64,000 nucleotides of DNA from Salinivibrio sp. ES.052 (GTDB lineage: Bacteria; Pseudomonadota; Gammaproteobacteria; Enterobacterales; Vibrionaceae). The translations under genes and the position numbers were made by a program. Where the stretch lies: positions 1,706,251 to 1,770,250 of the forward strand of contig NZ_FSRI01000001.1 of the NCBI RefSeq assembly GCF_900141775.1, in the 5' to 3' direction. The notes below the pieces were generated by a model that saw nothing but the letters and a program-made list of their open reading frames with translations, did no database searches and had not been told where the DNA came from. Below are positions 9,041-19,646 of the stretch, piece after piece (the stretch's first letter is position 1; every line of letters begins with the position of its first letter).

Positions 9041-10366
9041 TTATTCCGTGGTTTGTATTGGCGAACACTGCCAAACAAGTCGCCACTGCTGCCCACTCGC
9101 CGACTGGCTGACAAAATGATCCGCAACGGCAATTACGCCTTGATCATCACAGATAATCGGTTGCCGACGGCGTAACCAACTAGGGATCCCTGCTTCTTGG
9201 TAGAGTTTTTTTAGTTTACGCCGCCCTTGTCGCCCGACAGGGTGCATCGATAAGCCACTCGGTTCAAAGTGCACGTTTAGACGGGATGACGTTAGCCTTC
9301 CTAGCGCTAAACCAGACGCTATCGCCTCGTAGGGCAACAAGTGCAACTGTCCAAGCCCATCCGGTAACGTTAGGGGCTGGCCCGGAGCAAGCTCTCCCTG
9401 CCACTGCGATAAGTCGGCACAAGGCGTGACAACATAGAGTTGCTGCTGATACCGACGAATACTGACATCTGCGATGGTCAAACACGGGTTGGCATCTTGT
9501 TTGGCGTAGACCACGTCACGGATAAGTGCCTGTAACTGTGCGTAAGTGAGTACCAACTCATGGCGTTTTAGCCAATAACGAAGTAGCGCATGCGTCAATG
9601 CCGGATCCTCTTGAGGGAGTACCGCGATTGATAATGCGCCCGAATCACTGAGTGCATTTTCCACTATCGGTGCGATAAAGCGGGTCAGCAGCGAGGATTG
9701 CTCTGCACATAGGCGCTGTGTGCGTTGAACGGCTTGTCGAAAGCCAGGCCAGCGCGCACCGGCTTGCGGTAACCAGTGCTGACGTAAAAAGTTACGGTCA
9801 AAGCGGGTTTGCTGATTGCTAGGGTCATCAATCCAATTCAACCTATGGCTGCTGGCATAGCTTGCGAGGGAGGCACGTGATTGAGCTAAAAGGGGTCGCA
9901 CGAGCAAGCCCTGTCCTAATGGACGCACCTCGGGCATCCCCGCTAATCCGTCGAGGCCGCTGCCACGCTTTAGCGCAAGGAAAAATGTTTCAATTTGATC
10001 ATCGCTATGCTGCGCCGTTAACACTAAGCCTTCCGGCTCTAGGTGTTGTTGCAAGGCCTGATACCTTGCTTCACGCGCGGCATGCTCAATACTGAGTGCG
10101 TCGTCTAATTCAACATATTCGACCCGGTAGTCAAAGCCCGCTTGCTCCGCCCAGTGTTGACATTGTGCCGCCCATTGATCTGCCTGTGCCTGCAAACCAT
10201 GGTGGACGTGAACCACCCGATAACGATGTTGTGGGTGCTGGTCACAATACTGCGCCAATAGATCCAGCAGTACCCGTGAGTCAAGCCCACCGCTCAGCGC
10301 CAAAATGATTTGTCGTGGCGTAGTCGTTAAGGGTGCTAAGCAGTCACAAAGTTGGTGGTAAAGCAT
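9041..10366 (-). CDS. tilS: tRNA(Ile)-lysidine synthetase
   Basis: A 441-residue N-type ATP pyrophosphatase that attaches lysine to C34 of the minor tRNA-Ile, switching decoding from AUG to AUA. The PP-loop ALSGGLDSRVLLDLL is at about residues 24-38, followed by HVHHGLQ and TAQHSDDQIETFFLALKRGSG, all TilS hallmarks. The C-terminal part carries the TilS substrate-binding and C-terminal domains (PVGRQGRRKLKKLYQEAGIP, then WLRRRQPIICD). Length matches E. coli (432). It is the last gene of the minus-strand block, downstream of accA and beyond the accA terminator. Confidence 0.96.
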   Translation of the reverse strand: MLYHQLCDCLAPLTTTPRQIILALSGGLDSRVLLDLLAQYCDQHPQHRYRVVHVHHGLQAQADQWAAQCQHWAEQAGFDYRVEYVELDDALSIEHAAREARYQALQQHLEPEGLVLTAQHSDDQIETFFLALKRGSGLDGLAGMPEVRPLGQGLLVRPLLAQSRASLASYASSHRLNWIDDPSNQQTRFDRNFLRQHWLPQAGARWPGFRQAVQRTQRLCAEQSSLLTRFIAPIVENALSDSGALSIAVLPQEDPALTHALLRYWLKRHELVLTYAQLQALIRDVVYAKQDANPCLTIADVSIRRYQQQLYVVTPCADLSQWQGELAPGQPLTLPDGLGQLHLLPYEAIASGLALGRLTSSRLNVHFEPSGLSMHPVGRQGRRKLKKLYQEAGIPSWLRRRQPIICDDQGVIAVADHFVSQSASGQQWRLVWQCSPIQTTE

Positions 10367-10407
10367 AGAAATTCACTATAAAGATAATGCGCTATTGTTG
10401 CCGCCCT

Positions 10408-10439
10408 TGAGGAAAAAGAAAAGGGCCCACAGGCCCTTT
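10408..10439 (-). terminator. terminator of accA
   Basis: On the minus strand a perfect stem AAAGGGCC/GGCCCTTT with a 4-nt loop (10420-10439) is followed by TTCTTTTTCC. It separates accA from tilS. Confidence 0.88.
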
Positions 10440-10462
10440 CATACACATAAAAAAAGAGAGTG

Positions 10463-11422
10463 CTAACAGTAACCGTAATTAAGCAGACGTTGGTAACGGC
10501 GATCCCGCAAGCTCTCAGTATCCAAGCTTTCTAAATCAGCCAGCTGAGTCATCAGTGTTTGTTTGATGCTCTCTGCCATAGTTTGAATATCGCGGTGTGC
10601 ACCACCCAGCGGTTCGCCAATCACCGTATCAATTAAGCCTAGTTCTTTCAGTCGAGGAGCCGTGATCCCCATCGCATCGGCCGCTTGCGGCGCTTTGGCA
10701 GCATCACGCCATAAAATCGAGGCACATCCTTCAGGCGAAATCACTGAATAGGTGGAGTACTGCAGCATGTTGACGTAATCCCCCACCCCAATCGCCAACG
10801 CGCCACCTGAGCCACCTTCACCGACGACGTTACAAATCACGGGCACTGTGAGGCCGGCCATTTCTTTAAGGTTACGGGCAATCGCCTCTGATTGGCCACG
10901 TTCCTCTGCACCAACGCCTGGGTAAGCGCCTGCGGTATCGATAAAAGTGATCACCGGGATATTAAACCGTTCCGCCATTTTCATCAGGCGTAGCGCCTTA
11001 CGATAACCCTCAGGTTTAGGCATGCCAAAGTTGCGTTTCACTTTTTCGTTAGTATCACGGCCTTTTTGATGGCCAATGACCATAACCGGGCGTCCTTCAA
11101 GACGAGCCAATCCCCCCACCAATGCTTTATCGTCGGCATACGCACGATCACCAGCCAGTTCATCGAACTCGTGAAAAATGCGATCTAAGTAATCATAGGT
11201 GTAAGGACGCTGTGGGTGCCGTGCTAATTGAGCCACCTGCCAAGCGCCTAAATCACCGAAAATCTTTCGAGTGAGTTCTACGCTTTTTGTTTCTAATTGC
11301 TCGATTTCTTTATCCAAATTAACCGCGTCTTCTCCACCACGCTTAGACACGGCGCGAAGGGCCTCAATTTTGGCTTCTAATTCTGCGATCGGCTTTTCGA
11401 ACTCTAAAAAATTAAGACTCAT
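10463..11422 (-). CDS. accA: acetyl-CoA carboxylase carboxyltransferase subunit alpha
   Basis: A 319-residue protein, the same length as E. coli AccA. With AccD it transfers the carboxyl group from biotin carboxyl carrier protein to acetyl-CoA, giving malonyl-CoA for fatty acid synthesis. The starting block [20 protein letters not shown] and the carboxyltransferase core around [20 protein letters not shown] and [12 protein letters not shown] (oxyanion-forming glycines) are plain. It lies 55 nt downstream of dnaE on the same strand, the conserved gammaproteobacterial order. Confidence 0.98.
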   Translation of the reverse strand: MSLNFLEFEKPIAELEAKIEALRAVSKRGGEDAVNLDKEIEQLETKSVELTRKIFGDLGAWQVAQLARHPQRPYTYDYLDRIFHEFDELAGDRAYADDKALVGGLARLEGRPVMVIGHQKGRDTNEKVKRNFGMPKPEGYRKALRLMKMAERFNIPVITFIDTAGAYPGVGAEERGQSEAIARNLKEMAGLTVPVICNVVGEGGSGGALAIGVGDYVNMLQYSTYSVISPEGCASILWRDAAKAPQAADAMGITAPRLKELGLIDTVIGEPLGGAHRDIQTMAESIKQTLMTQLADLESLDTESLRDRRYQRLLNYGYC

Positions 11423-11477
11423 ACCAAGAGAATCCTATTGGTCACCGCCAGTGTACGCGATACGTCACCAGCCTGGC

Positions 11478-14400
11478 TTAGTTAAACTCTAATTCGACTT
11501 GCTCATTGCCGAGCAAGCCTTTCAAGGTGTCGATCAATTCATCGGTTGGCGTTACGCGCCACTCAGCGCCCAAACGTAACCGTGCACGCGCATCTTCGCG
11601 CTGATAGTAAAGATTCACCGGTACCGTACCAGAACGATAAGGTGCCAGCGCATCATGAAACCGTTCAAAAAATGGGGCATCGACTTGATCGGCTATCATC
11701 GATATGCCCAAACAACGCGCATATTTTTCACGTGCCTGACTAATGTCCATGACTTCACGGGCGGTCATTTTAAGCCCCCCATTGAAGTCATCAAAGCTGA
11801 CCTGTCCTGAGACCACCAGAATGCGATCTTTCTCCACCAAATCGAGATATTTGTCGAGCACGTCAGAAAAAAGCATCACTTCCATACGACCCGAACGATC
11901 ATCCAAGGTCAGAATGCCCAACCGGGATCCTCGTTTCGTGGTCATCACCCGCGCCGCAATGACCAACCCTGACACCGTCGAGATCACATCGCGTTTGGTG
12001 GCATGCGCATCTTCTAACCGCCAGGTCACATAATTTTTCAGCTCTTTACGGTAACTATTAATGGGATGTCCGGTTAAATACAACCCTAACGTTTCCCTTT
12101 CCCCCTCTAGCCATATTTTATCTGGCCAAGGGGCCGCATGTGCGTAAGCATGCTCAACTTCTTCAGGCGCGTCGGTTAGTACACCAAACATATCGGTTTG
12201 CCCGTGAGCTTCTGCTTGATGGTGTTGGCTCGCAGCGCGGATCGCTTCATCCACGGACGCCATCATTGCTGCCCGATGTGGGCCCAGTTTATCCATTGCT
12301 CCCGCACGGATCAGCCGCTCAATCACGCGTTTGTTCACTTTTTTGGTATCAATGCGAGCACAAAAATCGAACAGATCACGGAAATAGCCATCCTGCTTAC
12401 GAGCAGCCACAATCGTGTCAATGGGCCCCTCACCGACCCCTTTAATCGCCCCAATACCGTAAACAATCTCACCCTGATCATTCACGGTAAAATGATGAAG
12501 GCCGGCATTCACATCAGGCGGTAATACCGTCAGCTTCATTCGGCGACACTCTTCCACCAGACCCACCACTTTATCGGTGTTATCCATATCTGCCGTCATC
12601 ACCGCCGCCATAAATTCAGCGGGGTAATGGGCTTTTAACCACAGGGTTTGGTAAGAGACCAGTGCGTATGCTGCCGAGTGCGATTTGTTAAAGCCGTAAC
12701 CAGCGAATTTTTCTACCAAGTCGAAGATGCGCATCGCCAATTCGCCATCAATGCCGTTAGCTATCGCCCCTTTCTCAAAGATGTCTCGCTGCTTGGCCAT
12801 TTCTTCTGGCTTTTTCTTACCCATTGCTCGACGCAGTAAGTCTGCACCACCCAGGGTATAACCAGCCAAGGTCTGGGCAATCTGCATGACCTGCTCTTGA
12901 TAGAGGATAATGCCGTAGGTCGGCTCAAGCGTTTCTTGCAAGGACTCGTGTTGCCACTTTTCATCCGGATAAGAAACCTGCTCACGACCGTGCTTACGAT
13001 CGATAAAGTTATCCACCATACCGGATTGCAAAGGTCCGGGGCGGAACAAGGCCACCAGTGCGATCATATCTTCAAAGGAATCGGGTTGGAGCCGCTTGAT
13101 CAGCTCTTTCATACCACGCGATTCAAGCTGGAATACCGCTGTCGTCTCAGCTTTACGCAGCATCGCAAAGGAAGCCTGATCGGCCATCGGTATTGCGGTA
13201 ATATCAATGGGATCCTGCCCTTTTGCTTTCAAGCGAGGATTGATCATGCCAAGCGCCCAGTCGATGATCGTCAGGGTCCGTAAGCCCAGGAAATCAAACT
13301 TCACCAAGCCAGCTGTTTCAACGTCATTTTTATCGAACTGGGTAACGGGGTGGTGTCCCTCACTATCACAATAGAGCGGAGAGAAATCGGTGATCGTTGT
13401 GGGGGATATAACGACCCCACCCGCATGCTTACCCGCGTTACGTGTGACCCCTTCCAGCTTCCGCGCCATGTCGATCAGCGCTTTAACTTCTTCATCATTA
13501 TTATAGACTTCGACCAGCTGAGGCTCGGCCTCAAACGCCTTTTCAAGGGTCATGCCTGGATCGGGTGGCACCAGTTTAGAAATGCGGTCCACAAAACCAT
13601 AAGGATGGCCCAGCACACGCCCGACATCTCGTATTACCGCTTTGGCGGCCATGGTCCCAAAGGTGATGATCTGTGAGACCGCATCACGTCCGTACATTTC
13701 AGCGACATGGTCAATCACCAAATCGCGCTTATCCATGCAGAAATCAACGTCAAAGTCAGGCATGGAAACACGTTCAGGGTTCAAGAAACGCTCAAAAAGC
13801 AGGTCAAATTGTAGCGGGTCTAAATCGGTGATCTTGAGGGCATATGCAACCAACGAACCGGCCCCCGAACCACGCCCCGGACCAACGGGAATATCGTTAT
13901 CTTTTGACCATTGGATGAACTCCATGACGATCAAAAAGTAACCGGGGAAGCCCATTTGATTGATCACACCCAGTTCTCGCTCTAGGCGTGCATCATAGTC
14001 GGGACGTCGACGTGCTCTTTCTGCTTCATCAGGAAACAAAAAGGCGAGACGCTCTTCCAATCCTTCTTGCGAGCGTTTAACGAGATACTGATCAATTTCC
14101 ATCCCTTCGGTCGGGAAATTGGGTAAGAAGTATTCGTTGAGCCTAACTGGCACATTACAGCGTTTGGCTATTTCCACACTGTTGGTCAGTGCTTCGGGAA
14201 TATCCGCAAACAGCTCACACATTTCTTGCTCAGTGCGCAAATACTGCTCTGCACTGTAGTGTTTTGGCCGACGCGGATCGTCTAACGTAAAGCCATCATG
14301 AATGGCGACGCGAATTTCGTGAGCATCAAATTCGTCTGGCGAGAGAAAACAGACTTCATTGGTCGCCACGACGGGTAAATCATGCTCGGCAGCAAAATCC

Positions 14401-14957
14401 ACCGCAAAATGAAGATAGACCTCTTCATCTTGGCGCCCGGTACGCACCAACTCCATATAATAAGCGTTGGGAAAATACCTTTGGTAGAAATGTGCGCACT
14501 GTTCAGCGAGCGCTTGATTGCCTTTCAGTAAAGCTCGGCCCAAATCACCCCGACAGCCACCAGACAGAACAATCAAGCCTTCGGCATGCTCAACGAGCCA
14601 TTGTTGATCAATCACAGGGCGATGCTGCACATGGCCGCGCAAATACGCTTTGGAGATCAGTAAAGTCAGGTTTTTGTACCCAACTTTATTGGTGGCAAGC
14701 AGGGTTAGCTGACATAACTCATCACCAAATGCGTCAGACTGAACATTAAAGTCAGCCCCAATGATAGGCTTAACACCCACATTATTGGCGGTGTTATAGA
14801 ACTTAACCAATCCACATAAATTACTGAAATCGGTCAGTGCCATGGCTGGCATGCCCATTTCCGCCACTTTTTTTACCAATGGCGGCACCTTGGACACCCC
14901 ATCAACCATGGAGTAATCACTGTGGATGCGTAAGTGGACAAAACGTGGCTCAGACAT
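11478..14957 (-). CDS. dnaE: DNA polymerase III subunit alpha
   Basis: A 1159-residue replicative polymerase catalytic subunit (E. coli DnaE is 1160). Domains in order: PHP domain (about 5-280, opening [15 protein letters not shown]), palm with the catalytic acidic pair in [14 protein letters not shown] near residue 400, thumb and fingers ([29 protein letters not shown]), the helix-hairpin-helix/beta-binding region, and a C-terminal OB fold (about 990-1080). It sits between rnhB and accA. Confidence 0.99.
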   Translation of the reverse strand: MSEPRFVHLRIHSDYSMVDGVSKVPPLVKKVAEMGMPAMALTDFSNLCGLVKFYNTANNVGVKPIIGADFNVQSDAFGDELCQLTLLATNKVGYKNLTLLISKAYLRGHVQHRPVIDQQWLVEHAEGLIVLSGGCRGDLGRALLKGNQALAEQCAHFYQRYFPNAYYMELVRTGRQDEEVYLHFAVDFAAEHDLPVVATNEVCFLSPDEFDAHEIRVAIHDGFTLDDPRRPKHYSAEQYLRTEQEMCELFADIPEALTNSVEIAKRCNVPVRLNEYFLPNFPTEGMEIDQYLVKRSQEGLEERLAFLFPDEAERARRRPDYDARLERELGVINQMGFPGYFLIVMEFIQWSKDNDIPVGPGRGSGAGSLVAYALKITDLDPLQFDLLFERFLNPERVSMPDFDVDFCMDKRDLVIDHVAEMYGRDAVSQIITFGTMAAKAVIRDVGRVLGHPYGFVDRISKLVPPDPGMTLEKAFEAEPQLVEVYNNDEEVKALIDMARKLEGVTRNAGKHAGGVVISPTTITDFSPLYCDSEGHHPVTQFDKNDVETAGLVKFDFLGLRTLTIIDWALGMINPRLKAKGQDPIDITAIPMADQASFAMLRKAETTAVFQLESRGMKELIKRLQPDSFEDMIALVALFRPGPLQSGMVDNFIDRKHGREQVSYPDEKWQHESLQETLEPTYGIILYQEQVMQIAQTLAGYTLGGADLLRRAMGKKKPEEMAKQRDIFEKGAIANGIDGELAMRIFDLVEKFAGYGFNKSHSAAYALVSYQTLWLKAHYPAEFMAAVMTADMDNTDKVVGLVEECRRMKLTVLPPDVNAGLHHFTVNDQGEIVYGIGAIKGVGEGPIDTIVAARKQDGYFRDLFDFCARIDTKKVNKRVIERLIRAGAMDKLGPHRAAMMASVDEAIRAASQHHQAEAHGQTDMFGVLTDAPEEVEHAYAHAAPWPDKIWLEGERETLGLYLTGHPINSYRKELKNYVTWRLEDAHATKRDVISTVSGLVIAARVMTTKRGSRLGILTLDDRSGRMEVMLFSDVLDKYLDLVEKDRILVVSGQVSFDDFNGGLKMTAREVMDISQAREKYARCLGISMIADQVDAPFFERFHDALAPYRSGTVPVNLYYQREDARARLRLGAEWRVTPTDELIDTLKGLLGNEQVELEFN

Positions 14958-15002
14958 AAAACTCGCTACTTCACTATGATTGGCAGAGATTAACGACGCG
15001 CA

Positions 15003-15602
15003 CTAGTCAATGCCCAGCGCGCGTTTAACCGGCTTAAAACTCTTGCGGTGCATTGGCAGTGCACCATATTCAGCTAAAGCGGCCATATGAACTTTGGTTG
15101 GATAGCCTTTATGTTGGGCAAACCCGTAGTCTGGATACGCCGCATCCAGTAACGCCATTTCATGATCTCTATCGACTTTGGCTAAGATCGATGCAGCACT
15201 GATCTCCGCCACCCGCATATCCCCTTTCACGACTGCTTGTGCCGGCATCAGTAAGTCGGGAATTCGATTGCCATCAATCAGCGCATAATCTGGTGTGACC
15301 GACAAACCAGCTATCGCACGCTGCATCGCAAGCATAGTCGCGTGCAGTATATTGAGTGAATCAATTTCATCAGGCTCAGCGCGACCTACCGACCATGCTA
15401 AGGCTTTTTCCTTAATTTCATCATAGAGCGCGAGGCGTTTCTTCTCGCTCAATTTTTTTGAGTCGGTTAAGCCAACGATTGGTTGATGAGGGTCTAAAAT
15501 CACGGCTGCCGTAACGACGGCGCCAATAAGTGGGCCACGCCCGACCTCATCAACACCGGCAATCACGTTGGCGTCTGGGTACACAAAAGGTTGTTCAATC
15601 AT
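15003..15602 (-). CDS. rnhB: ribonuclease HII
   Basis: A 199-residue type 2 RNase H that cuts RNA in RNA-DNA hybrids and single ribonucleotides in DNA. The catalytic motif [16 protein letters not shown] is at about residues 15-30, with further conserved acidic residues in ALIDGNRIP and [15 protein letters not shown]. Its start overlaps the 3' end of lpxB by 8 nt, so the two are translationally coupled. Length matches E. coli RnhB (198). Confidence 0.97.
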   Translation of the reverse strand: MIEQPFVYPDANVIAGVDEVGRGPLIGAVVTAAVILDPHQPIVGLTDSKKLSEKKRLALYDEIKEKALAWSVGRAEPDEIDSLNILHATMLAMQRAIAGLSVTPDYALIDGNRIPDLLMPAQAVVKGDMRVAEISAASILAKVDRDHEMALLDAAYPDYGFAQHKGYPTKVHMAALAEYGALPMHRKSFKPVKRALGID

Positions 15603-16749
15603 GGTTATCTAATAACGTTAATACTGCGTTAGCTGCGGAAACATCGGCATTTTTACGAATAGTTTGATGTAACTCAGTAAAAGTAGCCAGCAATGCTTGG
15701 TTGTCGCTATCAAGCTGCTCGCTAACAGCATCGGCCAACGCCTTAGGCTGACAGTCTTCCTGCAGCAGCTCAGGCACCAGCGGAGCGTCTGCAAGAATAT
15801 TGGGCAACGAAACGTACTGTGTCTTGAGTAGCCGTTTTGCCAGCCACGCTGTCACCGGTTTAACACGGTAGCCGACCACCATAGGGCGTTTAAGCAACAT
15901 ACATTCTAGGGCCACGGTGCCAGAGGCCAACAATACGGAATCGGCCGCACTGATCACCTGGCGCGCCGTATCATCGACGAGGGTAAACGGCAACTCAGGT
16001 GCGATCGTTTGCCAAGCTTGCTCAAACTGTTCGCGACGGGCAGGGTTAACCAGAGCAACCACAAACCCGAGATCAGGATAACGAGTGGACAGTCGCTGAC
16101 AGGCTTGTAAAAAAGGGGGCGCTAGCATCGACATCTCACTGCCACGGCTGCCGGGGAGCACAGCCAGCCAGCGCTTGCTGCTATCCAGCCCAAGGGCTTG
16201 CTGTGCAGCCTGCTTGTCGACCTGCATCGGAATACTGTCGGCCATGGTGTGACCGACAAAGGCACAAGGCACGTCGAACTTATCGTAAAATGCTTTTTCA
16301 AAGGGCAGAAACGCTAAGACAAGATCCGTGGCGGCCGCAATTTTAAAAATCCGTTTTTGTCGCCACGCCCAAACAGATGGGCTCACATAATGGACAGTTT
16401 TAATCCCAGCTTGCTTCAACGAGGCTTCTAATCGTAGATTAAAATCCGGTGCATCAATACCAATAAAGACATCGGGAGGGTTCGCTGCGAAGTATTTCAC
16501 TAGGGCCGACTTCACTTTCAATAAGCGCGGTAGTCGGCCCAGCACTTCCACCAGCCCCATCACGGCAAGTTCTTCCATATCGAACAAGCTATGACACCCT
16601 TGCGCCATCATTCGCGGACCACCAATGCCCACAAACTCAATGTTTGGGTGTTGGGCACGCAGTGCCTTAATCAAGCCTTCACCTAAAACATCGCCGGAGA
16701 TTTCTCCGGCGACGATTCCAACCCGTAATGGACGCTCACTCGGTAACAT
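15595..16749 (-). CDS. lpxB: lipid-A-disaccharide synthase
   Basis: A 384-residue GT19 glycosyltransferase joining UDP-2,3-diacylglucosamine and lipid X to make the lipid A disaccharide on the inner leaflet of the cytoplasmic membrane. Family signatures: [14 protein letters not shown] at the N-terminus, [21 protein letters not shown], and [20 protein letters not shown] near the donor site. The start overlaps the lpxA stop (TAATG) by one base and the 3' end overlaps rnhB, marking a tightly packed lpxD-fabZ-lpxA-lpxB-rnhB operon. Confidence 0.97.
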   Translation of the reverse strand: MLPSERPLRVGIVAGEISGDVLGEGLIKALRAQHPNIEFVGIGGPRMMAQGCHSLFDMEELAVMGLVEVLGRLPRLLKVKSALVKYFAANPPDVFIGIDAPDFNLRLEASLKQAGIKTVHYVSPSVWAWRQKRIFKIAAATDLVLAFLPFEKAFYDKFDVPCAFVGHTMADSIPMQVDKQAAQQALGLDSSKRWLAVLPGSRGSEMSMLAPPFLQACQRLSTRYPDLGFVVALVNPARREQFEQAWQTIAPELPFTLVDDTARQVISAADSVLLASGTVALECMLLKRPMVVGYRVKPVTAWLAKRLLKTQYVSLPNILADAPLVPELLQEDCQPKALADAVSEQLDSDNQALLATFTELHQTIRKNADVSAANAVLTLLDNHD

Positions 16750-17537
16750 TAACGAATAACGCCTCGCGTTGAGCGTTCAAAGAAGTCGATGAACAACGCC
16801 AGAGCGGGTTCGTGCTCAGCTTGCTCAGCGAGCTCTTTTTTCACTTCTTCTAAGGTTTTACCGGAGCGATACATGTTTTTATACACCGCACGAATGGCAC
16901 GAATGGCGGGCTTGTCGAAACCACGGCGCTTGAGGCCTTCCACATTGATGCCAAATGGCGCGCAGTGATTGCCTTGTGCCATTACATAAGGCGGCACGTC
17001 TTGAACCACAATGGATCCGCCGCCGAGCATGGCATGGCTACCAATCACACAAAATTGATGAATGGCCGACATCCCACCCACAATCGCATAATCGTCAACG
17101 TGAACGTGACCGGCCAAGGTGGCGTTATTGGCAAAAATACAATGATTACCCACCACACAGTCATGCGCGACGTGAGCATTTATCATAAACAGGTTATCGT
17201 CGCCAACCTTGGTTTCACCCTTATCCTGGACGGTGCCCCGATGCATGGTCACGCTTTCCCGAATGGTATTACGATTACCGATTTCTAGCGTGGTTGGCTC
17301 ACCAGCATATTTTAAATCCTGGCATGCTTCACCAATCGAGGCGAATTGATAAATCCGGTTTTCACAACCAATACGCGAAGGTCCTTTGATCACCACATGG
17401 GTCATCACTTCGGTTCCGGCACCGATTTCCACGCCCTCTCCAACATAAGAAAAGGCGCCAATTTTTACGTTTTCACCCAGGACTACGCCGTCTTCGACAA
17501 CAGCTGTGGGATGAATATAGGCAGTTTCGTGGATCAC
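16749..17537 (-). CDS. lpxA: UDP-N-acetylglucosamine acyltransferase
   Basis: The first enzyme of lipid A synthesis, transferring a 3-hydroxyacyl chain from ACP to UDP-GlcNAc. It is a left-handed beta-helix of hexapeptide repeats (such as [20 protein letters not shown]) with the catalytic histidine region [14 protein letters not shown] take the GTG at 17537, two bases after the fabZ stop, as the start: this gives 262 residues, exactly the length of E. coli LpxA, beginning with [11 protein letters not shown]. The longer ATG frame to 17561 would run into fabZ. Confidence 0.95.
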   Translation of the reverse strand: MIHETAYIHPTAVVEDGVVLGENVKIGAFSYVGEGVEIGAGTEVMTHVVIKGPSRIGCENRIYQFASIGEACQDLKYAGEPTTLEIGNRNTIRESVTMHRGTVQDKGETKVGDDNLFMINAHVAHDCVVGNHCIFANNATLAGHVHVDDYAIVGGMSAIHQFCVIGSHAMLGGGSIVVQDVPPYVMAQGNHCAPFGINVEGLKRRGFDKPAIRAIRAVYKNMYRSGKTLEEVKKELAEQAEHEPALALFIDFFERSTRGVIR

Positions 17538-17539
17538 AA

Positions 17540-18028
17540 TTAGATCTCTCTTCTTGCGCACTTCAGTTGGGCCGAGCAGACAACATCACCGTCTACTTTT
17601 GCTACGCCAGTAAAGGCTGCAATGCCGCGGCGTTCTTTAATAAACTCCACTTCTAAAACCAGTTGATCACCCGGTGAGACTGGTCGACGGAATTTAGCAT
17701 TATCAATGCTTGCAAAATAGTATAGCTCGTTGTCTTTCGGCTTACCGAAGGTCTTAAATGCTAACAAGCCTGTCGCTTGTGCCATCGCCTCTAAAATGAG
17801 TACGCCAGGGAACACAGGCAACTGCGGAAAATGGCCCGTAAACTGGGGCTCGTTAACAGTGATGTTTTTTATCGCGTGAAGGTATTGCCCTTCTTCAAAA
17901 TCGGTAACGCGATCAATCAATAAAAAAGGATAGCGGTGTGGTAACAGCTCTTTGATTTCATTGATATATAGAACTTGTTTTTCGCGAGTCAAGGTAGTAT
18001 TCCCGTTCAAATCCAATACTGACTTCAT
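17540..18028 (-). CDS. fabZ: (3R)-hydroxyacyl-ACP dehydratase FabZ
   Basis: A hot-dog-fold dehydratase of fatty acid elongation. The signature [14 protein letters not shown] and the catalytic His/Glu region [20 protein letters not shown] are present. As drawn from ATG 18028 it is 162 residues, about 11 longer than E. coli FabZ. That ATG sits 11 nt after a GC-rich hairpin plus TTTT and has no Shine-Dalgarno. An in-frame TTG at 17992 would give 150 residues and has CGGGAA upstream, so the start is uncertain. Confidence 0.95.
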   Translation of the reverse strand: MKSVLDLNGNTTLTREKQVLYINEIKELLPHRYPFLLIDRVTDFEEGQYLHAIKNITVNEPQFTGHFPQLPVFPGVLILEAMAQATGLLAFKTFGKPKDNELYYFASIDNAKFRRPVSPGDQLVLEVEFIKERRGIAAFTGVAKVDGDVVCSAQLKCARREI

Positions 18029-18034
18029 TAACGC

Positions 18035-18062
18035 AAAACGGCCCGCGTTGCTAAGGCGGGCC
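18035..18062 (-). terminator. hairpin between lpxD and fabZ
   Basis: On the minus strand GGCCCGC/GCGGGCC (18056-18062 with 18040-18046) closes a 9-nt loop and is followed by GTTTTG. It looks like a weak terminator or attenuator within the lipid A operon, directly before fabZ. Confidence 0.55.
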
Positions 18063-18076
18063 AGTCAATCTCGGCG

Positions 18077-19102
18077 TTAAGCTTGTTTGTCGAGCTGATT
18101 TTCCAGCTCTTTAAGTCGCTTGTGCATCTCATCGATTTTGAGTACACGCGCGGCTGTTTTCCGCCACTCGCGGTTGGGCTGTAACGGAATCCCGGACGAA
18201 TACATGCCCGGCTCAGTGATTGGCCGCATCACCATCGCCATTCCCGTGATGGTCACGTTATCTGTGATTTCCATATGGCCATTAAACACGCTGGCACCAC
18301 CAATAATGCAATGCTTGCCTATTTTTAGGCTGCCTGCCATCACCGTTGCACCCGCGATTGCCGTGTTCTCACCAATCGACACATTATGCGCAATCTGGCA
18401 CTGGTTGTCGATAATCACGCCGTCAGCAATTTCAGTATCATCCAATGCGCCTCGGTCAATAGTGGTACAAGCACCTATTTCAACGCGATCACCGATCACT
18501 ACCCGTCCAAGTTGAGGGATTTTCACCCACTGGCCTTTATCATTGGCATAGCCAAAACCATCTGCTCCGATCACCGTGCCGGCTTGGATCAGACAATCTT
18601 GTCCTATCACTACCTCATGATACAGCGTGACATTTGCCCAAAGTTTACTTCGAGCCCCGATTTTTGCCCCTTTACCGATAAAGCAGCCGGCACCAATTTG
18701 TACGCCATCACCGATGAGTGCACCAGACTCAATCACCGCGTTGGGGCCAATCGCCACCCCTTCCCCAAAGACGGCATCGTCAGCCACCACCGCAGAGGCG
18801 GCAATATCGGTGGCACAAGCCGGCGTCGAGTCGAGAATTTGAGCAACCTTAGCATAAGCTAGGTACGGGTCTGACACCACCAAGGCATTGCCTTGGCAAT
18901 ACGACAGATCGCCCTCTTTTAACATCACGGCACTGGCATGGCATAACGCCAAGTTTTTACGGTATTTAGGGCTGGATAAGAAGGTAATTTGCCCTTCTCC
19001 CGCTGAATTCATCCCTGCAAGCGAGGTTATCGTTACAGCACCATCTCCATGAAGCTGTGCATCCAGTTTTTCCGCTAATTCAGCGAGAGTAATCGAAACC
19101 AT
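18077..19102 (-). CDS. lpxD: UDP-3-O-(3-hydroxyacyl)glucosamine N-acyltransferase
   Basis: A 341-residue acyltransferase (E. coli 341) that adds the N-linked hydroxyacyl chain in lipid A synthesis. An N-terminal uridine-binding domain (about 1-100, with [13 protein letters not shown]) precedes a long left-handed beta-helix of hexapeptide repeats. The catalytic His region [17 protein letters not shown] lies near residue 240, and the C-terminus ends in a helix ([13 protein letters not shown]). The start has a strong GAGGAG Shine-Dalgarno. It follows skp by 14 nt. Confidence 0.97.
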   Translation of the reverse strand: MVSITLAELAEKLDAQLHGDGAVTITSLAGMNSAGEGQITFLSSPKYRKNLALCHASAVMLKEGDLSYCQGNALVVSDPYLAYAKVAQILDSTPACATDIAASAVVADDAVFGEGVAIGPNAVIESGALIGDGVQIGAGCFIGKGAKIGARSKLWANVTLYHEVVIGQDCLIQAGTVIGADGFGYANDKGQWVKIPQLGRVVIGDRVEIGACTTIDRGALDDTEIADGVIIDNQCQIAHNVSIGENTAIAGATVMAGSLKIGKHCIIGGASVFNGHMEITDNVTITGMAMVMRPITEPGMYSSGIPLQPNREWRKTAARVLKIDEMHKRLKELENQLDKQA

Positions 19103-19116
19103 GGGCTCCTCGACGA

Positions 19117-19626
19117 TTATTTAACTGCGTTGATCACTTTTTCAGACAAGTCATCACTTGGGTTTGCATATAAGACGGCGTTAGCGTCAACCACCATGTC
19201 GTAGCCTTCTTGCTCCGCGACTTGGTCGACCGCTTTTTTCAGCTTTTTGACCAGTTTAGACTCTTCTTGACCACCACGCTTACGTTGATCTTCTTGCAAG
19301 GCTTTAACCTTCAGTTTGTAATCCGATTCCATTGATTGAAGCTTACGTTGTAGCGTCACTCGCTCATCTTCACTCATCAGCTCGCCATTACGTTTGAGCT
19401 TCTCTACCCCTTCAGACAGTTTCTCTTTCAGGCGCTCAATATCAGCCACACGATCTTTAAATTCACCGCGTAGTTTTTCATTAAGATTATTTTTTTGAGC
19501 CAGTTGCGACATCACGGCCCCTGTTGATACGTAGCCCACTTTCTGAGCCGCATCAGCCGCTGATGCGTACATGGACGTGGTCAATACCGCGACACTCAGT
19601 CCCGCTGCTTTCAAAAATGATTTCAC
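19117..19626 (-). CDS. skp: periplasmic chaperone Skp/OmpH
   Basis: A trimeric jellyfish-like chaperone that shields outer-membrane proteins crossing the periplasm toward BamA. I use the GTG at 19626, which has AAGGAG 7 nt upstream, giving 169 residues with a clean signal peptide ([18 protein letters not shown], cleavage near ASA). The ATG seven codons earlier overlaps the bamA stop and lacks this ribosome site. The mature protein is highly charged and helical ([19 protein letters not shown]), as expected for the tentacles. It lies directly downstream of bamA. Confidence 0.93.
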   Translation of the reverse strand: MKSFLKAAGLSVAVLTTSMYASAADAAQKVGYVSTGAVMSQLAQKNNLNEKLRGEFKDRVADIERLKEKLSEGVEKLKRNGELMSEDERVTLQRKLQSMESDYKLKVKALQEDQRKRGGQEESKLVKKLKKAVDQVAEQEGYDMVVDANAVLYANPSDDLSEKVINAVK

Positions 19627-19646
19627 AATAGTCTCCTTTCTGATCA

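Noticed and set aside
18386-18862. 158-codon plus-strand frame antisense to lpxD
   Set aside because: Wholly inside the well-conserved lpxD gene; no ribosome site and no recognisable domain.
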